Shown: positions 1-6,281, numbered from the stretch's first letter. The stretch: 6,906 bases of DNA from Methanomicrobiales archaeon (GCA_012510295.1 JAAZID010000224.1:1-6906); one strand, 5' to 3'. The notes: generated from the sequence alone by a model not told the origin. Made by a program: numbers and translations.

Positions 1-416
1 AGGGTATCCCGCACGACGGCGGAGTTCCGGATCGGGTCGTCGTGGTCGAGGTGCACCTTCGGGGGATAGCGAAAGCAGTCGCGGAAGAGTGTATCGAAGT
101 CCTCGTTCCCGGTCCCGGGGTTGACGGTGACGATCTCAAGCGGCGTCGTCCTGTGACAGGTGCGCACCCCACCGGCATACGCGCTGACCGATGCGCGAGC
201 GGCGGCGACGGCAAAACTGCCGGCATCGAGTATGATCGCGTTGCTCCCATCCACAGCGCAGACCGCACCGTCAAACGAGGAGGAGCAGGGCCGGTAGGAT
301 CCCGCGTCAAACCCGCTGCACGCAGAGAACCGTTCAACGATATCCTCCGGGGCGCATTCCCGGATCCTTCCCGCGATCCGCTGGATCGCGTCCTGGTAGA
401 GGGTTTTCTGATCCAT
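1..416 (-). CDS. nurA: NurA family 5'-3' nuclease, N-terminal part (truncated by window edge)
   Basis: NurA acts with the HerA hexameric translocase to resect the 5' strand at DNA double-strand breaks after Mre11-Rad50. The reading frame is open from the ATG at 416-414 to the left edge, giving 139 residues. The N-terminal nuclease motif reads AVDGSN, with the putative metal-binding Asp at residue 56, followed by a hydrophobic strand and an Ala-rich stretch containing Arg74, as in NurA proteins. The second acidic motif would fall just beyond the edge, after the visible VVRDTL. The start is firm: ATG shares its A with the TGA of rad50 (TGATG), and a GGGAG lies 8 nt upstream, so translation is probably coupled to rad50. 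The fragment has six cysteines (21, 33, 44, 53, 87, 114) in no metal-site spacing I recognise. Family call rests on the DGS motif plus operon context; the catalytic C-terminal half is not visible. Confidence 0.82.
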   Translation of the reverse strand, partial: MDQKTLYQDAIQRIAGRIRECAPEDIVERFSACSGFDAGSYRPCSSSFDGAVCAVDGSNAIILDAGSFAVAAARASVSAYAGGVRTCHRTTPLEIVTVNPGTGNEDFDTLFRDCFRYPPKVHLDHDDPIRNSAVVRDT

Positions 417-3400
417 CACTCAAACTCCCTGACCGTGCTCGCCCGGTCAGCCCCCATCTCGACCAGGAGTGTCGTCGAGAACTCATCCTGGACCTCGGTG
501 ATATGGGATATGAGGAGTATCTGGGGGAAATGAGCCTCCTGTGTCCTGAGCGCCCGGAGGAGGTTGCTCCGCCTCTCCTCGTCCTGGCTCCCGAATATCT
601 CGTCGAATATGAGGAACGTCGAGTCGTGCACCTCGTTCACGCCGGCAAGAAACCGGGAGAGGGCTATCCTGAGGGCTATAGCGATATCATCCTGCTCCCC
701 ACCGCTGAACCGGTCTGCCGGGTAATCGTCGCCCATATCGTGGACGAGGACGGTGAAGTCATCGTCGAGCATCACCGTCCCGTACCGCCCGTCGGTGATA
801 TCGGCGAGCACCCTCCCCGCCTCCTCCTCGATCCTGTCCCTGACCACCTGCAGGAGGTAGTCGGTGTACTCTTTGATGAGCGAACGGGTCAACTTCAGGC
901 GCCCGATCTCCTCGTGGAGGCCTTTCCGTTCTCGGGAGAGGTCTTCAGCCCGGGAGAGGCGTGCGGTCTCCCCATCGATATCTGCCTTCAGGCTGGCTAT
1001 CGCGGCTGCGGCCGCATACCTTCTCTCCCGTGCCTTCGTGAGAGCCTGCTCGGTGCCGGCGAGACTCTCCTCCACCGCCGCGATCGCCTGCCCATCAAAA
1101 CCGAGATCGGCTATAGCTGCCCTCGTGGTGTGGAGCGTGGCTTCCTGGCCGGCGAGGAGTTCCTGTTTTGTCTCAAGCGCCTTTCGCATCCTCGGAACCT
1201 CTTCGAGGCGGACGCGGAGTTCGAGCGTCTTTCTGTGCGCATCTTTGGCACGGCTGCACTCATCGGTGATGTGTGAGAACCGGGCGGGGTCAAACGCGAG
1301 ACCGGTAAGGTCATCTTCGATCTCCTGTAACCTCATCCGGAGCCCTTCGAGCTTCTCAAGGATCGCCTTCTCCTCCTCTTCGAGTGCCGGCCGGCGTGCG
1401 AGGCGGGTCCGGGCCTCGGTGTGTGCATGGTAGGACGCCTCAAGTGCCTGTGCTTCGGTCTCAAGGCTCCTGAGAACCTGAGGGTCAAACCCGAGTCGGG
1501 CGATCTCTTCCTCAATCTCCTCCTTCCGGGCGAGGTGATCCTCGACCTCGGCGATGAGGTGCTGCCGCTCCTCCCTGAGAGCCGGGAGCCGGCTGCACTC
1601 GCCCCTGAGTGTATCGGCCTTCGTACGTTTCTCCTCAAGGTCGCGGAGCCGCTCCCGGAGGGCGTCGTGCGCCGCCGGGTCATACCCCTCAAGGCCGAGC
1701 GCCCGTATCGCGGCGCTCTGCTCCCCGGCCTCTCTCTCCCACCGCTGCACGGCCCCGGCGCTCTGGTCATAGCGGGATGTGTGGAGTGCGTGCTGCTCCT
1801 TTGTGCTCTGGAGGGTGGTGCGCTGTTGCATGAGATCCTGCAATCCGGCGACAACCTCCTGGTGCGCGGTGGTCGCCCTCGTGTGTTCATCTTCGAGGTC
1901 TGCAAGAGATTCTTGCATCGATGCGATATCCGCTGCAAGGTTGTTGAGGAGGTCTTCGTAGTGCTCCCCGAGATCCTGGTGACACATCGGGCAGGATCCT
2001 TCAGGGCCCGCCTCAAGTATCCCGGCCCGGTGTTCGGTCGATTCCCGGATCTCCTCGCTGACCCCCTGCCGGCGCGCGGTGCAGGCGCTGATCTGTGATC
2101 TCAGGTCATCCTTCCTCTTCCCGGCCGCCTCGATCGCCTCCTCGACGGCATCCATCCCGGCGATCTGCCGGGCAAGCCCGGCGATGGTGTTCTGGAGCCG
2201 GTTCATCTCGTCCGATGCGGCGCGAGCCTCCCGCAGGCACCGCTCCTCCTCCCTGGCATACCCGGCCGCCTGGGTGAAAACCTCGTCGTGGGTGCGGAGG
2301 GGGTCGTACTCACCGATCTCTGCCTCAAGTTCTTCAAGGCGCCGGGCCTTCTCCTCGATCTCCCCGGTATCGTCCCGGTTCTCCAGGACACGCTGCTCTG
2401 TCAGGGCGAATCGCTCGTCCATGCGGGCGAGTTCCTCGCGGAGGGGGTCGTATTCTGTCTGGAGGTCTTTCAGTGCTGTGATGCGGTCACGGAGTGCCTG
2501 CCATTCCCCGACATCCCGGGCAAGTCCGGCGATCGTCTCCTCGTCGTGCGCAAGTGCGGCGAGTTCTGTTGCGACTTTCGTGCGGTGCCCGTCATACTCC
2601 TGCGCCTGCTCCCGTGCAGTCGCAGCAGCAAGCGCCAGATGATCGGCCCGGACCTTCGCATCGGTCATCACGGCGACCTCCGTCTTCAGGGTCTCGTAGC
2701 TGCCGGCGATGGGGGCGAGGGCTTCGAGGTCGTCCTGGAGTCTCATGCGCTCTGCGATCTCCGCTTCTCCCTCCCGGCACTCGGTGCCGAGTTGCGCGAC
2801 CTCAGCGGTCAGCACCTCCTCCTCCTTTGCGAGGCGCAAGTAGCTGTCACGCACCACGAGCAGGCGATCGCGCTCCTCCCTGGCCCGCTCAAGCGTCTCC
2901 TCAGCGTTTTTCTCCGCGATCACGCTCTTTTTCGCCTCTTCCTCTGCGCCGGCGAGTGAGGACCGGAGTTCCCGGATGCGGGTGCGGACCGCGTCCGCGT
3001 CCAGCTCCCGGAGCCTCCCCGATATCTCCTGGTAGCTCCCCTCCCTGGCATCGATGATCTCCTTCAGTGTCTCCATGCTGTCTTTCTTGAGGTAATCGAT
3101 GCCCAGAACCTGCATGAACCAGTCCTTCCGGGATCCGGCCCTGCTCTCGATCAGGGTGAGGAGATCTTTTTGCCCGGCGTATATGGTGTTTCGGAAGTCA
3201 CCCGGCCCCATGCCAACGATCCGCTGTATCTCCTGGGCCACCTTCTGGACGCTGCTTGCGAGGAGCTTCTGGTTCAGGTAGAGGTTCGCCTCATGGAGTG
3301 TGGAGGAGGGACGGCGCTTGAATTTCCGGACGACGGTGTACTCGTTGCCGCCGGCGAGGAACTCCAGGCGGATCTCGCAGACGTCCTGCGGGCCTGCAAA

Positions 3401-3589
3401 CGAGCTGACGATGTAGCTCCCATCAACCCCCGTTCCCTGGAGCCCGTAGAGGGCGAATAGAATTGCAGAGACGATGCTACTCTTCCCGGTCCCGTTGTTC
3501 CCGACGATCCCGGTGATGCCGTCCTGAAAGATGACCTCCTGGTCCCGGAACCGCTTGAAGTTGCGCATCGTAAGTTTATTCAGAAGCAT
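416..3589 (-). CDS. rad50: DNA double-strand break repair ATPase Rad50
   Basis: SMC-like ATPase that partners Mre11 in recognising, tethering and processing DNA ends. The 1057 residues show the full architecture: Walker A GNNGTGKS at 30-37, Q-loop Gln140 (YAGQKD), a long charged coiled coil from about 170, a zinc hook CPMC (Cys533 and Cys536) almost exactly mid-protein, the returning coiled coil to about 905, signature FSGGEQ at 961-966, Walker B FLIFDE with Asp996 and Glu997, and H-loop His1029 (LLISH). The start at 3589 places MLLNKLTMRNFKRF as the first strand, as in the family, and has GGAGG 6 nt upstream inside mre11. Longer than crenarchaeal and thermococcal Rad50 (about 880 residues), the extra length being coiled coil. 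The arms carry periodic repeats, described separately. The signature and the FGSQD D-loop differ from the common LSGGE and EPTxxLD, marking a variant subgroup. All catalytic residues I can name are present. Confidence 0.96.
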   Translation of the reverse strand: MLLNKLTMRNFKRFRDQEVIFQDGITGIVGNNGTGKSSIVSAILFALYGLQGTGVDGSYIVSSFAGPQDVCEIRLEFLAGGNEYTVVRKFKRRPSSTLHEANLYLNQKLLASSVQKVAQEIQRIVGMGPGDFRNTIYAGQKDLLTLIESRAGSRKDWFMQVLGIDYLKKDSMETLKEIIDAREGSYQEISGRLRELDADAVRTRIRELRSSLAGAEEEAKKSVIAEKNAEETLERAREERDRLLVVRDSYLRLAKEEEVLTAEVAQLGTECREGEAEIAERMRLQDDLEALAPIAGSYETLKTEVAVMTDAKVRADHLALAAATAREQAQEYDGHRTKVATELAALAHDEETIAGLARDVGEWQALRDRITALKDLQTEYDPLREELARMDERFALTEQRVLENRDDTGEIEEKARRLEELEAEIGEYDPLRTHDEVFTQAAGYAREEERCLREARAASDEMNRLQNTIAGLARQIAGMDAVEEAIEAAGKRKDDLRSQISACTARRQGVSEEIRESTEHRAGILEAGPEGSCPMCHQDLGEHYEDLLNNLAADIASMQESLADLEDEHTRATTAHQEVVAGLQDLMQQRTTLQSTKEQHALHTSRYDQSAGAVQRWEREAGEQSAAIRALGLEGYDPAAHDALRERLRDLEEKRTKADTLRGECSRLPALREERQHLIAEVEDHLARKEEIEEEIARLGFDPQVLRSLETEAQALEASYHAHTEARTRLARRPALEEEEKAILEKLEGLRMRLQEIEDDLTGLAFDPARFSHITDECSRAKDAHRKTLELRVRLEEVPRMRKALETKQELLAGQEATLHTTRAAIADLGFDGQAIAAVEESLAGTEQALTKARERRYAAAAAIASLKADIDGETARLSRAEDLSRERKGLHEEIGRLKLTRSLIKEYTDYLLQVVRDRIEEEAGRVLADITDGRYGTVMLDDDFTVLVHDMGDDYPADRFSGGEQDDIAIALRIALSRFLAGVNEVHDSTFLIFDEIFGSQDEERRSNLLRALRTQEAHFPQILLISHITEVQDEFSTTLLVEMGADRASTVREFE
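425..429 (-). promoter_or_regulatory. ribosome binding site of nurA
   Basis: GGGAG on the minus strand, 8 nt before the nurA ATG and inside the last codons of rad50. Together with the TGATG stop-start overlap it fixes the nurA start and points to coupled translation. Confidence 0.65.
920..1699 (-). repeat. four 65-residue tandem repeats in the Rad50 C-terminal coiled-coil arm
   Basis: Rad50 residues 631-890 divide into four units of 65 residues (195 nt): 631-695, 696-760, 761-825 and 826-890. Each opens with a helix-breaking element: GYDP, LGFDP, LAFDP, LGFDG. The Asp falls at 637, 702, 767 and 832, exactly 65 apart, checked against the codons at 1681, 1486, 1291 and 1096. A second landmark, a proline after a basic stretch, falls at 669, 734 and 799, again 65 apart; the fourth unit has an Ala-rich stretch at that place. 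The rest of each unit is diverged heptad-like sequence, so this is old protein-level repetition, not recent DNA duplication. Confidence 0.8.
2168..2599 (-). repeat. three 48-residue repeats in the Rad50 N-terminal coiled-coil arm
   Basis: The tripeptide Glu-Tyr-Asp occurs at residues 331-333, 379-381 and 427-429, exactly 48 residues (144 nt) apart. The last two continue as EYDPLR and the first as EYDGHR. Asp codons begin at 2593, 2449 and 2305 on the minus strand. Between them the sequence is diverged coiled coil. The unit borders given (331-474) are nominal; only the EYD elements are clearly conserved. Confidence 0.6.
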
Positions 3590-4736
3590 TCTCTCCCTCC
3601 CTGTGGCGCTCGATGACCGAGCGGAGGATCCGGCTTCCGGTCTTCTTCACGTACTCCTCATCGCCCGGGGCGAGGTGTTCCTTCTCCACGAAACGCTCAA
3701 ACTCGGCGATGTAGTCCAGGCCGGCGAGAGTGTCCTCCCGGAATACCTGTGCGGTATCATCGACCGTTATCACCCGGAGTTTGAGGTCGAGCATCCGGCT
3801 CCGGGCACCGAGGAGTGCCTTCTGGTCGAGCGCTCTCCGGGTCTCGCGGCGTATGCCGTCGAGCGTGACCTGGCAGATCGCCTGGAAGGTCGTCTTCCCG
3901 GCATCATCGACCGCCATGAGGATCTCATCCACGACCTCCCGGGCAGAGAGGCCGTCGCAGTTGATCCTCCCGAGGTCGATCATGGGGGTATGCGGGAGGT
4001 CGATCCCCTCGACCGTCCCGGTCGCGAGATCCACGGCAAGGCCGCCTTTGGTGTCCCCGATCTCCCCATAGTTGCAGAACTCAAGCGATCCGCTGTACCA
4101 GGCGTTATCGGCGACCTGCACCTGGTCGTGGAAGTGGCCGAGCGCTATGTAGTCGAACCGGTCCGACAGAACGGTCGCATCCAGCTCGTGCTCGGCGACG
4201 GTGTGCAGTCGCCTGTCTTTTAAGTTGCTCGCAAGACCGTGGGTGACGAGCACGTTTGTGCCGGGCGAAAACTCGATCCCATCGAACGCCGCCCGGTAAC
4301 CCTCGGGCCTGAGCATATTCGGTATCAGGTGAAAGACCGTATCATCGAGTTCAACCCGCCGGTAGCGGTTGTGGTGGGCGACGTAGAGGTCGCCTGCGCG
4401 GTAGCCCCCCCGCTCAAGGACTTCGAACGGCGATGCCGTGTAGCGGGTCTTTGCCATGCTGTGGTTGCCCGCGACCATGATCGCCGGGATGCCGGCATCC
4501 TGCAGGCGGCAGAGGGCGTCGAGCGCTGTTGTGTAGGCGCGGGTCTTCGGCTTGACCTGGTGGAAGAGGTCGCCGGCATGGACGAGCGCATCCGGGCGCA
4601 TCCCGATGATCTGATCGATTGCAGCGAGGAAGTTGTCGTAGATGAGCTGCTCGCGCAGGTTCATACCGGTCTCCGGATCGACCCGGTTGAATGCGGATAG
4701 TCCGAGGTGTGTATCTGCTATGTGAATGATCTTCAT
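3576..4736 (-). CDS. mre11: DNA double-strand break repair nuclease Mre11
   Basis: Manganese-dependent nuclease of the Mre11-Rad50 complex. With the start at 4736 the product is 386 residues and begins MKIIHIADTHLG, the usual family N-terminus. The calcineurin-like phosphoesterase metal ligands are all visible: Asp8 and His10 (IADTHLG), Asp56 (HAGDLFH), Asn91 with catalytic His92 (AGNH), His166 (VTHG), His201 and His203 (LGHFH). A capping domain follows at about 245-330, and the helical C-terminus (about 335-380) fits the Rad50-binding region. The 3' end overlaps rad50 by 14 nt, and the last codons contain the rad50 ribosome binding site. No Shine-Dalgarno precedes the ATG at 4736. An in-frame GTG at 4808 has GGAG 6 nt upstream and would add 24 residues, but that extension looks unlike Mre11 and I prefer 4736. 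First gene of the leftward operon. Confidence 0.95.
   Translation of the reverse strand: MKIIHIADTHLGLSAFNRVDPETGMNLREQLIYDNFLAAIDQIIGMRPDALVHAGDLFHQVKPKTRAYTTALDALCRLQDAGIPAIMVAGNHSMAKTRYTASPFEVLERGGYRAGDLYVAHHNRYRRVELDDTVFHLIPNMLRPEGYRAAFDGIEFSPGTNVLVTHGLASNLKDRRLHTVAEHELDATVLSDRFDYIALGHFHDQVQVADNAWYSGSLEFCNYGEIGDTKGGLAVDLATGTVEGIDLPHTPMIDLGRINCDGLSAREVVDEILMAVDDAGKTTFQAICQVTLDGIRRETRRALDQKALLGARSRMLDLKLRVITVDDTAQVFREDTLAGLDYIAEFERFVEKEHLAPGDEEYVKKTGSRILRSVIERHREGENASE
3593..3600 (-). promoter_or_regulatory. ribosome binding site of rad50
   Basis: GGAGGGAG on the minus strand, its GGAGG ending 6 nt before the rad50 ATG. It lies in the final codons of mre11 (the HREGE of its C-terminus), so rad50 is translated from the same transcript. 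It decides for the ATG at 3589 over the internal ATG seven codons later. Confidence 0.75.
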
Positions 4737-4753
4737 CTGTATCAGGCATGAGA

Positions 4754-4776
4754 CCCCGGTTGGAAGACTACCGGGG
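4754..4776 (-). repeat. inverted repeat (possible hairpin) just upstream of the mre11 start
   Basis: CCCCGGT and ACCGGGG form a perfect 7-bp inverted repeat around a 9-nt spacer, ending 17 nt before the preferred mre11 ATG. In a leader RNA it would fold into a GC-rich stem-loop; as DNA it could be a dimeric-protein site with about 16-bp half-site spacing. No Shine-Dalgarno lies between it and the ATG. Confidence 0.5.
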
Positions 4777-4811
4777 AGGTATGCGGCCTGCCGGCTCCGG
4801 CACACCACGCT

Positions 4812-4830
4812 GTTCTCCAGACGGTTCTCC
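4812..4830 (-). repeat. short direct repeat GGAGAAC
   Basis: GGAGAAC occurs twice on the minus strand (4830-4824 and 4818-4812), 12 bp apart. The first copy extends upstream to AAAGGAGGAGAAC, which resembles a Shine-Dalgarno, and the second lies 6 nt before the in-frame GTG at 4808. This is either a signal for the longer mre11 start, a binding site, or chance in purine-rich sequence. Confidence 0.25.
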
Positions 4831-4853
4831 TCCTTTGCGGTCCGGGCTACCCG

Positions 4854-4867
4854 CCCCGCCGGCGGGG
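4854..4867. repeat. 14-bp perfect palindrome
   Basis: CCCCGCCGGCGGGG is fully self-complementary without a spacer. It lies mid-way in the divergent intergenic region. Perfect DNA symmetry without a loop fits a protein-binding site better than an RNA hairpin, but GC-rich DNA raises the odds of chance. Confidence 0.4.
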
Positions 4868-4873
4868 GGCATG

Positions 4874-4887
4874 CTCCTTCAAAGGAG
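4874..4887. repeat. 14-bp near-perfect palindrome
   Basis: CTCCTT and AAGGAG flank a central CA dinucleotide, giving 6-bp half-sites. It starts 6 bp after the 14-bp GC palindrome at 4854-4867, so the two symmetric elements sit side by side. Either strand carries AAGGAG, so it could also be a chance Shine-Dalgarno-like match. Confidence 0.35.
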
Positions 4888-4985
4888 TCGTCAGGCCCTG
4901 AGCCCGTGCGATCCTGCTTCTTTCCTCTTGATGAGGGTTTTACGTGGGCCCGGGATCAGCATCGGAGGGGCGGATCCACAGGATT

Positions 4986-5011
4986 GGCCCTGCCCGACCG
5001 CCTACAGGGCC
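4986..5011. repeat. 7-bp inverted repeat with 12-nt loop
   Basis: GGCCCTG (4986-4992) pairs with CAGGGCC (5005-5011) around a 12-nt spacer. It lies about 70 nt upstream of pan. It has no following T-run on either strand, so it is not a good terminator. It could contribute to a structured mre11 leader. Confidence 0.3.
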
Positions 5012-5054
5012 CGGCACCGATCTGCGCGGGAGGGCTAGCGGCTACTGCCACCAC

Positions 5055-5062
5055 ATTATAAT
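5055..5062 (+). promoter_or_regulatory. TATA-like element of the pan promoter
   Basis: ATTATAAT is the clearest AT-rich island in the divergent region and lies with its centre about 24 nt before the pan ATG. At normal archaeal spacing (about 22-27 nt) transcription would start at or next to A5083, giving a leaderless or nearly leaderless pan mRNA. The element is palindromic (CATTATAATG at 5054-5063), so it could also serve the minus strand. No good BRE purine motif is seen on either side. Confidence 0.5.
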
Positions 5063-5068
5063 GAGGTT

Positions 5069-5072
5069 GGAG
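5069..5072 (+). promoter_or_regulatory. possible ribosome binding site of pan
   Basis: GGAG ends 10 nt before the pan ATG, a little farther than usual. It would only be in the mRNA if transcription began upstream of the position predicted from the TATA-like element at 5055, so the two signals compete. Confidence 0.35.
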
Positions 5073-5082
5073 ATCCAAGTAT

Positions 5083-6255
5083 ATGAGTGACATGGACGAA
5101 ACCCTTGGCAGTAATCCTGGAAGCGAGTATGAGATGCTTGCGCTCCAGATTCAAGATCTGAAGGCGCAGATCCTGGATTATAAACTAAAGAACGAGTTGC
5201 TTGAGAAGGAACTCCTGCAACTGAGAAAAGAGAACGGTCAGTTAAAACGGATGCCGCTGTTTGTCGCCGCCGTGATCGATGTGCTGGATAACGGCGAGGT
5301 GTATCTCAGGCAGCAGGGCAATAACCAGGAGTACGTCACCACAGTCAACGCTAAACTTCACCGTATCCTCAAGCCCGGGATGAAGGTAGCGGTGAATAAT
5401 ACACTCTCAATAGTCAAGACGATCGGCACCATATACGACTCAAGGGTCAGGGTCATGGAACTCGATGAACAGCCGGATGTCACGTTCGAGCAGGTCGGCG
5501 GCCTGAGAGAGGAGATCGAGGAGGTCAGGGAAGCTGTCGAGTACCCGCTCACGAAGCCCGAGGTCTACGAGCGCGTGGGTGTGGAGCCACCGAAAGGCAT
5601 CCTCCTCTACGGTCCTCCGGGAACCGGGAAGACCCTGATCGCAAAGGCGGTCGCTCACCAGTCCCACGCGAAGTTCATCAGGATGTCAGGGAGCGAGCTC
5701 GTCCATAAGTACATCGGAGAGGGGGCGCAGCTCGTGCGCGAACTCTTCGTTCTCGCCCGGGAGCGCGCTCCGGCGATCGTCTTTATCGATGAGATCGACG
5801 CTATCGGGAGCATGCGCACCAATGACGGAACCTCCGGCAGCGCCGAGGTTCAGCGGACGCTTATGCAGCTCCTCGCTGAGATGGACGGGTTTGGGAACCG
5901 GGGCAACGTCAGGATCATGGCGGCAACGAACCGCATCGATATGCTGGATCCGGCCCTCCTCCGTCCGGGCCGGTTCGACCGGATCATCAGGATCCCTCTT
6001 CCCGACAACGGGGCACGCCTCGAGATCCTGAAGATCCATACAGCGAAGATGACCCTCGCCGGCGATGTCGATCTCGCCGGGATCGTGGAGCGCACCGGCG
6101 AGACCACAGGTGCAGAGCTGCAGGCGATCTGCCGCGAGGCCGGCATGATGGCCGTCCGGCGCGATGCTGAGTCTGTTGAGCAGGAAGATTTCCTTGCGGC
6201 GATCAAGAAGGTGAAGCGCGACGTAACGGCACCTGATACCTGCATGTACATCTGA
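5083..6255 (+). CDS. pan: proteasome-activating nucleotidase PAN (AAA+ ATPase)
   Basis: Hexameric ATPase that binds, unfolds and threads proteins into the 20S proteasome in the cytoplasm. The 390 residues show an N-terminal coiled coil (about 16-56), Pro58 at the junction to the OB domain as in PAN and 26S Rpt subunits, the OB domain (about 59-115), and the AAA+ module: Walker A GPPGTGKT at 177-184, pore loop Tyr210-Ile211-Gly212, Walker B FIDEID at 234-239, sensor-1 Asn283, and the arginine-finger motif RPGRFDR with Arg297 and Arg300. The protein ends Met-Tyr-Ile, a proper HbYX tail that docks in the proteasome alpha ring and opens the gate, so it is not a docking-deficient homologue. It is shorter than the about 430-residue M. 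jannaschii PAN, the difference lying in the N-terminal part. ATG at 5083 is preferred; Met4 (5092) is the only close alternative. Proteasome genes are not in the window. Confidence 0.96.
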   Translation: MSDMDETLGSNPGSEYEMLALQIQDLKAQILDYKLKNELLEKELLQLRKENGQLKRMPLFVAAVIDVLDNGEVYLRQQGNNQEYVTTVNAKLHRILKPGMKVAVNNTLSIVKTIGTIYDSRVRVMELDEQPDVTFEQVGGLREEIEEVREAVEYPLTKPEVYERVGVEPPKGILLYGPPGTGKTLIAKAVAHQSHAKFIRMSGSELVHKYIGEGAQLVRELFVLARERAPAIVFIDEIDAIGSMRTNDGTSGSAEVQRTLMQLLAEMDGFGNRGNVRIMAATNRIDMLDPALLRPGRFDRIIRIPLPDNGARLEILKIHTAKMTLAGDVDLAGIVERTGETTGAELQAICREAGMMAVRRDAESVEQEDFLAAIKKVKRDVTAPDTCMYI

Positions 6256-6281
6256 TGGGGACCGCCCCGGCTCCCATAACC

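Larger units (their letters stand above)
4737..5082. other. divergent mre11/pan intergenic region, no gene seen
   Basis: About 346 nt separate the two divergent start codons. I see no credible protein gene: the rightward frames here are Pro/Arg/Gly-rich and run antisense into mre11 or lack a ribosome binding site. No tRNA shape and no archaeal SRP or RNase P core motif was recognised on either strand. The region is GC-rich, with one AT-rich island next to pan, and holds several inverted repeats listed separately. If mre11 is transcribed from the AT-rich island its leader would be about 300 nt, so a structured leader is possible. Confidence 0.6.

Noticed and set aside
503..3460. Many long rightward open frames opposite rad50
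   Set aside because: They are shadows of the GC-rich minus-strand gene: no ribosome binding sites, biased composition, no recognisable motifs, while the opposite frame shows all Rad50 motifs.
416..3589. Rad50 as bacterial SbcC or a plain SMC protein
   Set aside because: The mid-protein CXXC hook rules out a plain SMC hinge, and linkage to Mre11 and NurA plus the archaeal neighbours favour Rad50, though the head is a variant.
3531..4700. Rightward open frames opposite mre11 (230, 113 and 153 codons)
   Set aside because: Antisense shadows; the minus strand encodes Mre11 with every metal ligand in place.
4726..5061. Rightward frames of 111 and 96 codons in the divergent intergenic region
   Set aside because: One begins antisense inside mre11, both lack a ribosome binding site, and the products are Pro/Arg/Gly-rich without motifs.
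4737..5082. Structured RNA gene (SRP RNA, RNase P RNA or tRNA) in the GC-rich gap
   Set aside because: I compared both strands with remembered core motifs. A GAGGAAAG on the minus strand resembles part of the RNase P core, but the following bases and the other conserved regions are missing.
5061..5090. Nine-codon upstream frame (ATG at 5061, TGA at 5088) overlapping the pan start
   Set aside because: Its ATG is part of the palindromic TATA-like element, so it is probably not transcribed, and it has no ribosome binding site.
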